This document shows, piece after piece, positions 24,695 to 31,908 of a stretch of DNA of 41,185 nucleotides. The stretch's first letter is position 1, and every line of letters starts with the position of its first letter. The stretch is from Bacteroidales bacterium. Its GTDB lineage: Bacteria > Bacteroidota > Bacteroidia > Bacteroidales > UBA7960. Made by a program: the position numbers and the translations under genes. Under the pieces are notes generated by a model. The model ran no database searches. It saw only the letters and a program-made list of their open reading frames with translations, and was not told where the DNA came from. The stretch covers positions 1 through 41,185 of the forward strand of contig SKSI01000099.1 of assembly GCA_007123065.1 (NCBI GenBank). The letters are read 5' to 3'.

Positions 24695-24713
24695 CACGAA
24701 CTGTAGTTCCGTG
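24695..24713. promoter_or_regulatory. Second dyad in the divergent hyd control region
   Basis: CACGAACTGTAGTTCCGTG contains a perfect 12-bp dyad GAACTGTAGTTC (24698-24709), extended outward by CACG/CGTG with one unpaired base. It may be an operator or a short hairpin; it lies about 60 bp upstream of the plus-strand -7 element. Confidence 0.3.
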
Positions 24714-24772
24714 ATAAACAATAAAGTATGCAAGATGTGAAGGAATTAACTGGATTTATCAAAAGCTTTCTT

Positions 24773-24780
24773 TATTTTTG
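24773..24780 (+). promoter_or_regulatory. Candidate -7 promoter element of the ferredoxin-HydS2-phosphatase operon
   Basis: TATTTTTG matches TAnnTTTG exactly and lies 41 bp before the ferredoxin ATG at 24821. No clear TTTG is found about 19 bases upstream, so activator dependence is possible. Confidence 0.45.
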
Positions 24781-24820
24781 TTATCAGATATCAACTAATG
24801 CGAACAAATTGGGTTAAATT

Positions 24821-25078
24821 ATGAGCCAGGGGAAGGCGGGAGAAATTGTAATATGCATGGGAAGCAGTTGTTTCTCCAGGGGAAATAAAATAGCTCTGGG
24901 TATCATACGGAGTTATTTAAGAGAGAATAGCCTCGAGGCTGAGATCACATTTCGCGGAGCACATTGTCTGGGTATTTGCGAACAGGGTCCTGTTTTGATA
25001 CTAAACGAAAAGCAGCACAAAAAGGTTATGCCGGATGACATTCCCGGAATGCTGGATGATTTTTTTGCAGAAAACTGA
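24821..25078 (+). CDS. Small thioredoxin-like [2Fe-2S] ferredoxin
   Basis: An 85-aa stand-alone version of the NuoE C-terminal domain. Ligand cysteines are C12 and C17 (ICMGSSC) and C49 and C53 (HCLGIC), followed by EQGPVLIL. It lacks the helical N-terminal part of NuoE/HydC. It is the first gene of the plus-strand operon with the PAS-containing hydrogenase-like protein and the SpoIIE phosphatase. It could deliver electrons to, or sense redox state for, that protein; this role is inferred from position only. Confidence 0.88.
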   Translation: MSQGKAGEIVICMGSSCFSRGNKIALGIIRSYLRENSLEAEITFRGAHCLGICEQGPVLILNEKQHKKVMPDDIPGMLDDFFAEN

Positions 25079-25153
25079 AGTAGAAATAACACCCTTCTTC
25101 GTTTTGCCAGTCTGCATCATCAAAAACCCAAAATTGAATAACCTGTCCAACAA

Positions 25154-27007
25154 ATGGAAACAATACGTATAGATCATGACCGTTGCAATAAATCGTATGC
25201 CTGCATCCGGGCGTGTCCGGTCAAAGCGATAACTACCCGGAACAAGGATGGCATGCCGGTTGTTAACCACGCGCGCTGTATAGGTTGCGGCAGCTGCCTT
25301 AGTGTTTGTGCCGTGGATGCCGTTTCACATTACAGCGATGTGGATACTTGCATCAACCTGCTTAAATCTGATGATCAAGTTGCGGCCATCGTAGATCCGA
25401 CGATCAGCGGAGAATTTCCGGACATCACCGATTACAGGAAGTTTGTGGAGATGATCCGACGACTTGGTTTCGACTATGTCAATGAAGTATCCTTTGGTGT
25501 CGATCTGGTGGCGTCCAAATACCATGACCTTCTTTCAAACTTTAAAGGGAAACACTACCTTTTGGCCAATTGCCCCACCCTGGTCTCCTATATTGAAAAG
25601 TTTTATCCGGAACTGACAGAAAACCTTGCGCCAATTGAAATTCCAATGACTGCAACGGCAAAAGTCGTGCGTGCTGCTTATGGCAAAAAATTAAAAGTGG
25701 TTTTTTTCGGCCCCTGCCTGTCTGCCAAACACGATGCACAATTGATTGATGGAGATGGGAAGGTGGATGCTGTGCTGACGTTCAGCGAGCTGCGGGCATT
25801 GTTCCGAAAGTTTGAAATCAAAGAGTCTAAAGTGGAATATTCCGATTTTGACCCTCCTATTGGATATTTGGGATCGATGTACCCCATTAGCAACGGCATC
25901 ATTTATGCAGCCGATATTGATGAGTCTGTGCTCAATGGAAAAGTGATCACTGTAGAATCGAAAAATAATTTTATGGATGCTGTTGAAGAATTCAGCAAGC
26001 ATCCGGAAAAATTGAAAAAACATTTCAATATTTTTTACCATTCAGGCTGCCTGACCGGGCCGGGTACAACTGATAGAAGCAATCAGTTTTTACGCCGTGC
26101 CCTGGTTACCAAATACGTGCATAAGCGTTTAAAAAAATTTGATAAGAAACAATGGCAGCTGGATATTGAAAAATACGGCAAACTGGATTTAAATCGCAGC
26201 TACATCAAAGATGACCAGCGCCTTCCTGAACCTGATCCTGATAGTGTTGAAGAGATCCTCAAAAGCCTTGGGAAACGTCTTGAAGAATCGGCCTCCTGCA
26301 ACGCATGTGGATTCAGAAGCTGCAACGACTTTGCCAGGTCAATAAGCCAGGGACTATCGAAACCTGAAATGTGCTTGAATTACTCTCTCTCCAGCAAGCA
26401 GGAATACATCAAAACACTGAAGAACAATAATGACAAGCTTCGAAAACAGCTTGATAAAACAGTTGAAAAGGATAAGGAACTGCATGAAGCACACCAGAAG
26501 ATCAAACAACGGTCGGAAACTACTTCCGCACTGCTTAAAAACCTGCCATCAGCTGCAGTAATTGTGGATGAAAAGCTCAAAGTGATCGAGTCAAACGAAA
26601 GCTTTATAAAAGTGCTTGGAGAAGATGCCGCAATGATCAATGAAGTGATTCCCGGCCTGATGGGTGCCGACCTGAAGACGCTGCTCCCCTACAATATATA
26701 CAATCTCTTTAACTATGTTCTTGAAAAAGGGGAGAATATCGTTGGAAAGGATGTAATGCACGAGGACAGGCTGCTGAATGTCAGCATCTACTCATTAAAG
26801 CCAAACAAGATCGTTGGTGGTGTTTTCAGAGATATGTATGTAGCCGAAGTGCGCCAGGAAGAAATCATCAACAGGGTTGGAGAAGTTATTGATGAAAATT
26901 TGAAGATGGTGCAGCAAATCGCCTTTTCTCTCGGGGAAGGAGCCAGCAATACAGAGAGAATGTTGAATTCAATCATCGAAACCTACAAAAAGACAGGAAA
27001 AAAATAG
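25154..27007 (+). CDS. Degenerate [FeFe]-hydrogenase-like protein with PAS domain
   Basis: A 617-aa paralogue of the neighbouring sensor kinase. Order: N-terminal ferredoxin domain, H domain (75-350), four-Cys Fe-S motif (C382, 385, 390, 407), coiled coil (about 413-455), PAS domain (about 460-560), helical tail. Unlike the kinase, its first ferredoxin motif has Ser14 in place of the second cysteine (C11, C17, C21 remain); the second is complete (C42, 45, 48, 52). In the H domain C140, C188 and C299 are kept, but the first L3 cysteine is Tyr295 (FYHSGC), the L2 lysine is Ala191, and the proton-relay Cys is Asn139. A normal H-cluster is therefore unlikely. It probably signals to the phosphatase encoded 29 bp downstream. 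Confidence 0.88.
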   Translation: METIRIDHDRCNKSYACIRACPVKAITTRNKDGMPVVNHARCIGCGSCLSVCAVDAVSHYSDVDTCINLLKSDDQVAAIVDPTISGEFPDITDYRKFVEMIRRLGFDYVNEVSFGVDLVASKYHDLLSNFKGKHYLLANCPTLVSYIEKFYPELTENLAPIEIPMTATAKVVRAAYGKKLKVVFFGPCLSAKHDAQLIDGDGKVDAVLTFSELRALFRKFEIKESKVEYSDFDPPIGYLGSMYPISNGIIYAADIDESVLNGKVITVESKNNFMDAVEEFSKHPEKLKKHFNIFYHSGCLTGPGTTDRSNQFLRRALVTKYVHKRLKKFDKKQWQLDIEKYGKLDLNRSYIKDDQRLPEPDPDSVEEILKSLGKRLEESASCNACGFRSCNDFARSISQGLSKPEMCLNYSLSSKQEYIKTLKNNNDKLRKQLDKTVEKDKELHEAHQKIKQRSETTSALLKNLPSAAVIVDEKLKVIESNESFIKVLGEDAAMINEVIPGLMGADLKTLLPYNIYNLFNYVLEKGENIVGKDVMHEDRLLNVSIYSLKPNKIVGGVFRDMYVAEVRQEEIINRVGEVIDENLKMVQQIAFSLGEGASNTERMLNSIIETYKKTGKK

Positions 27008-27036
27008 ATTCCTGCAAACCAACAAAGAGGCCTGAT

Positions 27037-28221
27037 ATGTCAGACAGATTCTATATTGAAGTCGGTTCAGCGCAGCGCAGCCATGTTGGCGAACGCATCT
27101 GCGGTGACGTGTTCCTTTCTGAAAAAGTGAAAGAGGAAGGGCGCACCGTGGTTGTATTATCGGATGGAATGGGACACGGAGTAAAAGCAAACCTCCTGGC
27201 AACCCTAACAGCAAAAATGTCACTGAATTTCACAAAAGAACACAAAGACGCACAAAAGATCGCAGAGATCATTATGAATACCCTGCCCGTATGCAGCGAA
27301 CGAAAAATCAGCTATGCAACCTTCTCTATTATAGATATTGAGAAAGACGGACAAACCACCATCCTGAACTATGATAATCCGGACCCGATTCATATTCGCG
27401 ACAATGAACTGTTAAAGCCGGAATGGCACAAAATGACGGTTGAAGGAGATGATCATACCAATAAAGAGATTACCGCGTGCACGTTTAAACTGCAGAAGGA
27501 AGATCGCATTGTAATCATGTCTGACGGGATTACCCAGTCGGGTCTGGGGAAAGGCCGTTATCTGCTAGGCTGGGGACTGGAAAATGTGGAGTATATGTTG
27601 CTCAGCCAGATTAAGGAGCAACCTGATATTTCAGCTGCAAAACTGTCGTCACTTCTGGTAAACAAGGCACACGCCAACGATGAATACCAGGCCAAGGATG
27701 ATACGAGCGTGGTTGTAGTATACTGCAGGGAACCCAGGCGCTTGCTGATCTCTTCTGGTCCACCCTTTGAGAAGGAAAAAGACGGGGAACTTGCAAATAT
27801 GGTTCGCGACTTTGAAGGGAAAAAAATAATTTGTGGCGGCACCACTGCTGACATCATCTCCCGCGAGCTGGATATCCGGATCGATGACTCGCTCGACTTT
27901 GACGACCCGGACCTCCCCCCCATATCACACATGAAAGGTATTGATCTTGTAACCGAAGGAATCCTGACTTTAAGCAAAACAGCCAATTTACTTGAACAAT
28001 ACGGGCCTGACTCAGATCCCGGCAAAGGGCCTGCAGACCTGATTGTACGTCAGATTATGGAAAGTGATGAGATCCATTTTATTGCGGGAACCGCCATCAA
28101 TGTAGCACACCAGGACCCAAATCTTCCTGTTGAGCTCGAGATCCGAAGATCTGTCATAAAAAAGATCGCCAATATTCTGGAACAGAAGTTTCTTAAAGAA
28201 GTAAGCCTGCGCTTCATCTGA
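27037..28221 (+). CDS. SpoIIE-type PP2C protein phosphatase with C-terminal extension
   Basis: A 394-aa soluble protein. Residues 1-230 form a SpoIIE/PP2C phosphatase domain with the metal-binding aspartates in place: CGDVF (Asp24), SDGMGHG (Asp43), SDGITQ (Asp163) and DDTSVVVV (Asp221, Asp222). It should dephosphorylate Ser/Thr phosphoproteins; such enzymes often act on STAS anti-anti-sigma proteins, none of which is in this window. Residues 235-394 are an additional conserved-looking domain (KIICGGTTADIISREL, GIDLVTEGILTLSKTA, FIAGTAINVAHQ) to which I cannot give a function. It has no sensor of its own, so input likely comes from the PAS/hydrogenase-like protein upstream. Confidence 0.9.
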   Translation: MSDRFYIEVGSAQRSHVGERICGDVFLSEKVKEEGRTVVVLSDGMGHGVKANLLATLTAKMSLNFTKEHKDAQKIAEIIMNTLPVCSERKISYATFSIIDIEKDGQTTILNYDNPDPIHIRDNELLKPEWHKMTVEGDDHTNKEITACTFKLQKEDRIVIMSDGITQSGLGKGRYLLGWGLENVEYMLLSQIKEQPDISAAKLSSLLVNKAHANDEYQAKDDTSVVVVYCREPRRLLISSGPPFEKEKDGELANMVRDFEGKKIICGGTTADIISRELDIRIDDSLDFDDPDLPPISHMKGIDLVTEGILTLSKTANLLEQYGPDSDPGKGPADLIVRQIMESDEIHFIAGTAINVAHQDPNLPVELEIRRSVIKKIANILEQKFLKEVSLRFI

Positions 28222-28223
28222 TT

Positions 28224-28250
28224 ATTGATTATCAGCCGGCTTCAATCAAT
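28224..28250 (+). terminator. Hairpin after the phosphatase gene
   Basis: ATTGATT (28224-28230) and AATCAAT (28244-28250) are perfect complementary arms, with a palindromic AGCCGGCT between them. It begins 3 bp after the phosphatase stop. There is no T-run after it, so it may be a weak or factor-dependent terminator or an mRNA-stabilising hairpin. Confidence 0.35.
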
Positions 28251-28275
28251 CGACATAAAATACTGTTGAAAAAGC

Positions 28276-28283
28276 TATCTTTG
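28276..28283 (+). promoter_or_regulatory. Candidate -7 promoter element of ribD
   Basis: TATCTTTG matches TAnnTTTG, 22 bp before the ribD ATG, and suggests a short leader. The -33 region has no clear TTTG at the usual distance. Confidence 0.45.
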
Positions 28284-28305
28284 ACCTGAAATTTTTATCA
28301 GAAGA

Positions 28306-29352
28306 ATGCTTTCAGATGATATTTACATGCAAAGGTGTATTGACCTCGCCCTTCCCGGGCTTGGCCATGTTGCACCCAATCCGCTTGTAGGAGCTGTTGT
28401 TGTTTTGAAGGACAAAATTATTGGCGAAGGATTCCACAGACGATACGGTGGCCACCACGCTGAAGTGGAAGCAATTCAAGCTGTTGAAGATAAGTCATTG
28501 CTGAAAAGATCCACCTTGTACGTGAATCTGGAACCCTGCTGCCATCACGGCAAAACCCCTCCCTGCACAGACCTGATCATGAAGAGTGACATTCCACACG
28601 TTGTAATCGGAACGGTTGATCCGTTTGACGCCGTTGCAGGTAAGGGCATAGCCCGTTTAAGAAGCCAGGGAGTAAATGTTCGTGTGGGTGTTCTAAAGGA
28701 TGAGTGCAGAGAACTCAACAAACGCTTTTTCGCGTTTTATGAGAAAAAAAGGCCCTATATCATATTAAAATGGGCACAAACTGCTGATGGCTATATAGAT
28801 ATAAACCGATTGTCAAATGCAGAAAAACGTCCTACCTGGATCACCAGTGAGAAACTCCGAATGCTTGTACATAAATGGCGCACCGAAGAAGCTGCTATAA
28901 TGGTCGGAACTGAAACAGCACTTAAAGATAACCCCAAACTTAATGTCCGGGACTGGCACGGCCCAAACCCTTGTCGCATTGTTATCGACAGGAGGTTAAG
29001 GCTAAGTCCGGATTACAACCTGTTGGATGACACACAACCAACACTGGTATTTAACGAGATGCAAAGCAAAACGACAGGGAATACCAGATTCATTCAAATC
29101 CCCTTTAACCAGAACATATTGCCTCATGTAATGAAGTTTTTATTTGAAGAGCGGCTGCAATCATTAATTGTTGAGGGTGGAAGAAAGTTGCTGCAGTCAT
29201 TCATCGACAGCAACCTCTGGGATGAAGCAAGAATTTTCACAGGGAGTCAGTTTTTTTGTGATGGTATTAAGGCACCGAATTTGTTATCCGTAAAAAACAA
29301 AGCACACATCATCATCGGTCAGGAGGGCTTTTTTAGAATAAAAAACGCTTGA
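28306..29352 (+). CDS. ribD: Riboflavin biosynthesis deaminase/reductase RibD
   Basis: A 348-aa bifunctional enzyme that deaminates and then reduces the pyrimidine intermediate of riboflavin synthesis. The deaminase domain (1-145) has the zinc site H51-A-E53 (GGHHAEVEA) with C78 and C87 (EPCCHHGKTPPC). The reductase domain (150-348) starts at RPYIILKWAQTADGYID and contains VGTETALKDNPKLNVR and IVEGGRKLLQSF. Length is normal. It is the second riboflavin/flavin gene near the hydrogenase locus besides ribF, but it has its own promoter. Confidence 0.96.
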   Translation: MLSDDIYMQRCIDLALPGLGHVAPNPLVGAVVVLKDKIIGEGFHRRYGGHHAEVEAIQAVEDKSLLKRSTLYVNLEPCCHHGKTPPCTDLIMKSDIPHVVIGTVDPFDAVAGKGIARLRSQGVNVRVGVLKDECRELNKRFFAFYEKKRPYIILKWAQTADGYIDINRLSNAEKRPTWITSEKLRMLVHKWRTEEAAIMVGTETALKDNPKLNVRDWHGPNPCRIVIDRRLRLSPDYNLLDDTQPTLVFNEMQSKTTGNTRFIQIPFNQNILPHVMKFLFEERLQSLIVEGGRKLLQSFIDSNLWDEARIFTGSQFFCDGIKAPNLLSVKNKAHIIIGQEGFFRIKNA

Positions 29353-29364
29353 CCCGTATTATCT

Positions 29365-29970
29365 ATGGACACTTATCAAACCATTAGCAACTCCTCCACG
29401 GGTTTATACAAGGACAAAGGGAGCAAGTTTATTGCCCTGGCAAAACCTGTCGCCAATGAGGAAGATATTTCCAGGATCCTTGACGATATAAAAAAGGAAT
29501 ATCACGATGCGCGGCATCACTGCTATGCCTGGGTGCTCGGATATCAGCAGGAGCATTATAAGGTCAATGACGACGGAGAACCCTCGGGAACGGCTGGAAG
29601 ACCAATCCACGGACAAATCCTGTCGGCGGGGTTAACCAACATCATCATTGTTGTTGTCCGCTATTTTGGAGGCACCAAGCTGGGCGTCAGAGGCCTGATC
29701 AATGCGTACAAAGGTGCTGCAAATGAAGCGATTCAAAACAATACCATCATCACCAAATCAATCAGAAAACATTACCGCCTGCATTTTGACTACCTTGCAA
29801 TGAATGATGTGATGCAAATCCTGAAAGAATTTGACCTCCCACAAAAAGCGCACGATTTTGATTTGAAATGTAAATTGGATTTTTCTGTCCGACTATCAAA
29901 ATCGAAAGAAGTAATTGGTAAGCTTGAGAAGGTCAACGACATACAAATTGAATTCCTTTTTACAAGATAA
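29365..29970 (+). CDS. IMPACT/YigZ family protein
   Basis: A 201-aa cytoplasmic protein of the UPF0029/YigZ family. The N-terminal domain shows the family signature DDGEPSGTAGRPIHGQI and VVVRYFGGTKLGVRGLINAY; the C-terminal 70 residues form the small ferredoxin-like domain typical of YigZ. Eukaryotic IMPACT regulates translation; the bacterial role is unresolved. It starts 12 bp after ribD, in the same transcript. Confidence 0.9.
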   Translation: MDTYQTISNSSTGLYKDKGSKFIALAKPVANEEDISRILDDIKKEYHDARHHCYAWVLGYQQEHYKVNDDGEPSGTAGRPIHGQILSAGLTNIIIVVVRYFGGTKLGVRGLINAYKGAANEAIQNNTIITKSIRKHYRLHFDYLAMNDVMQILKEFDLPQKAHDFDLKCKLDFSVRLSKSKEVIGKLEKVNDIQIEFLFTR

Positions 29971-30075
29971 TTTTTTAAAAAATCTTTTCAATTATCTTTT
30001 TAAGATGGTTGTTTATTTTGCGAAATAAGCTTAATATTGTATTGCGTTTACCAAAACCAAATTCAAATTCAGAAT

Positions 30076-30840
30076 ATGTATAATTACCGACACCTCAGGA
30101 TCGGTGGGGTATTTTTTGCACTCATATTTTTTGCTGCCTGTGGTCCCGCAACCGAACCAGTTCAGGTTGAAGGAAACATCTATGCTGTAGACTCTTTGCA
30201 TGCTCCTGAGAAGGATCCTGAAATTGATTCCATCATTGCAATTTATCGAGATGACCTTAAACAGGAGATGACGCAGATTCTGGCTTTTTCAGATCAAACG
30301 ATGACCCGGGGCACCCCGGAAGGTCTTCTGAACAACTTTGTTGCCGATCTGGTTTTCGAAACCGGTCAGGACATCTATCAGGGTGAAGAAACTATAGATT
30401 TTTGCCTGCTGAATTATGGAGGATTGCGTGCTCCTATTCCTGAAGGCCCCGTAACCATGTCTCACGCTTTTGAATTGATGCCATTTGAGAATGAAATGGT
30501 CGTGATAACTTTAAGTCCAGAAAGAACCCTTGAACTTTTCGATTACTTGGCCGAATCCAATGTTGGGATGCCGGTTTCCGGTATCAGGATAAATATTGAT
30601 GACGGCCAGGTAATGGATGTCAGCATTGGCGGGAAGGACTTTGATCCGGAAAGAAATTACAACGTGCTTACTTCCGACTATCTTGCCGGTGGTGGTGATA
30701 ATATGAATTTTTTTCTTGAACCTTTGGATTATGAATATCTGGGTTTAAGGATCAGGGATGCCATAATCCAATATTTGCAGAAACAACATCAACAAGGTCT
30801 ACCTATTCAAAGCCGTCTTGACGGCCGAATCAGCAATTAA
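30076..30840 (+). CDS. Lipoprotein with 5'-nucleotidase C-terminal domain
   Basis: A 254-aa protein starting at the ATG at 30076 (a TTG at 30037 is in frame but would add residues before the signal peptide). The signal sequence ends in a lipobox, FFALIFFAAC, so it is likely an outer- or inner-membrane lipoprotein. The rest matches the substrate-specificity domain of UshA-type 5'-nucleotidases (TPEGLLNNFVADL, NYGGLRAPIPEG, FELMPFENEMVV, LTSDYLAGGGDNM). The catalytic metallophosphoesterase half is encoded by the next gene, 2 bp away. Together they would hydrolyse nucleotides or related phosphoesters in the envelope. Confidence 0.88.
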   Translation: MYNYRHLRIGGVFFALIFFAACGPATEPVQVEGNIYAVDSLHAPEKDPEIDSIIAIYRDDLKQEMTQILAFSDQTMTRGTPEGLLNNFVADLVFETGQDIYQGEETIDFCLLNYGGLRAPIPEGPVTMSHAFELMPFENEMVVITLSPERTLELFDYLAESNVGMPVSGIRINIDDGQVMDVSIGGKDFDPERNYNVLTSDYLAGGGDNMNFFLEPLDYEYLGLRIRDAIIQYLQKQHQQGLPIQSRLDGRISN

Positions 30841-30842
30841 TT

Positions 30843-31760
30843 ATGCAGCAATTTAACAGACGAAAATTTCTTAAAACTTTAGGCGTTGCAGGAGCAACGT
30901 CCTTAATCGGAATCCCTGCCTGGGCCTTGCGCAATTCCGGAACCGGACACCTTACCATCCTCCACACCAACGACACCCACAGCCGTATCGACCCCTATCC
31001 CGATAACGATCCCAATTTCCCGGGCCAGGCTGGGTATGCCCGACGCGCTCATCTCATAAAAAAGGTAAGAGAAGATAATTCAAACCTGCTTTTACTTGAT
31101 GCCGGAGATATCTTCCAGGGCACACCTTACTATAACTTGTATGGCGGAAAAGTCGAACTGAAGCTGATGAGCAAAATGGGCTATGATGCAGCAGCATTCG
31201 GCAACCACGAGTTCGACAACGGACTCGATGGTTTTCTTGATGTGCTTCCATACGCAAACTTTCCTTTCCTGATTGCAAATTACGATTTCAGCAATACAAT
31301 CCTGAAGGGGAAAACCAAAGAATACATCATCAAAGAAAAAAATGAGAAAAAAATTGGAATCTACGGTCTGGGAATCCAGTTTGAAGGCCTTGTGAGCCGT
31401 GCTATGTATGGTGACACTGTTTATATTGATCCGATAGAGAAAGCAAGGGAAGTCGAAAATATTCTCCGTAAACGTCACCGATGCGACCTGATCATTTGTC
31501 TTTCACATCTGGGTTTTAATTATGAAGATGACAGAGTCAGCGATACCGTCCTGGCCGAACACACAATGAATACCGATATAATTATTGGTGGCCATACGCA
31601 CAGCCTGTTAGACCCGCCGGCACAAATTCAAAATCAAGCCGGCAAAACCGTATACATTGCTCAGGCCGGATACGGGGGTGCTTATTTAGGACGTCTTGAT
31701 GTTTTCTTCGATCCCGATCATCATCAAAAATTCGTAGAATCCAATACAACAAAAATTTAG
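30843..31760 (+). CDS. Metallophosphoesterase, 5'-nucleotidase N-terminal domain, Tat-type signal
   Basis: A 305-aa exported phosphoesterase. It begins with a Tat-like signal (NRRKFLKTLGVAGATSLIG). The dinuclear metal site is complete: HTNDTHSR, DAGDIFQG, FGNHEFDNG, SHLGF, and GGHTHSLL. It corresponds to the N-terminal half of UshA, whose C-terminal half is the upstream lipoprotein gene. Tat export fits folding and metal loading in the cytoplasm. Followed by a 148-bp AT-rich gap before dnaA. Confidence 0.92.
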   Translation: MQQFNRRKFLKTLGVAGATSLIGIPAWALRNSGTGHLTILHTNDTHSRIDPYPDNDPNFPGQAGYARRAHLIKKVREDNSNLLLLDAGDIFQGTPYYNLYGGKVELKLMSKMGYDAAAFGNHEFDNGLDGFLDVLPYANFPFLIANYDFSNTILKGKTKEYIIKEKNEKKIGIYGLGIQFEGLVSRAMYGDTVYIDPIEKAREVENILRKRHRCDLIICLSHLGFNYEDDRVSDTVLAEHTMNTDIIIGGHTHSLLDPPAQIQNQAGKTVYIAQAGYGGAYLGRLDVFFDPDHHQKFVESNTTKI

Positions 31761-31908
31761 ATTATACAATAGCTTAATGATTTTTTTATTCACTTTTTTT
31801 GGCTAATATTTGTTGAAAACTTTTTTCAGGAAAAGAAAAAAACACAAGCCTTGGTAATCAGACTAAAAGCAATTTTCATCACTTATACTTTTTAACAGAG
31901 AAATACGA

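Larger units (their letters stand above)
24526..24820. other. Divergent hydrogenase control region (noncoding, 295 bp)
   Basis: This AT-rich gap separates the two divergent hydrogenase transcription units and is the longest internal gap in the window. It holds a Rex-like site next to hydC, a -7 near-match for each direction, and two imperfect dyads in the middle. I see no ORF of substance and no tRNA-like structure. Both operons could be controlled together from here. Confidence 0.7.

Noticed and set aside
24779..24796. Second Rex site (TTGTTATCAGATATCAAC) before the ferredoxin gene
   Set aside because: Only the left half resembles a Rex half-site; the right half matches at too few positions.
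27558..28025. Minus-strand ORF (155 aa) opposite the phosphatase gene
   Set aside because: Ser-rich low-complexity translation antisense to a well-supported CDS.
30037..30075. TTG start at 30037 for the 5'-nucleotidase lipoprotein
   Set aside because: It would put 13 polar residues before the signal peptide; the ATG at 30076 gives a normal lipoprotein signal.
31761..31908. oriC next to dnaA
   Set aside because: Only single weak resemblances (TTATTCACT at 31786, TGTTGAAAA at 31811) are seen; no cluster of DnaA boxes or obvious unwinding element that could support an origin call.
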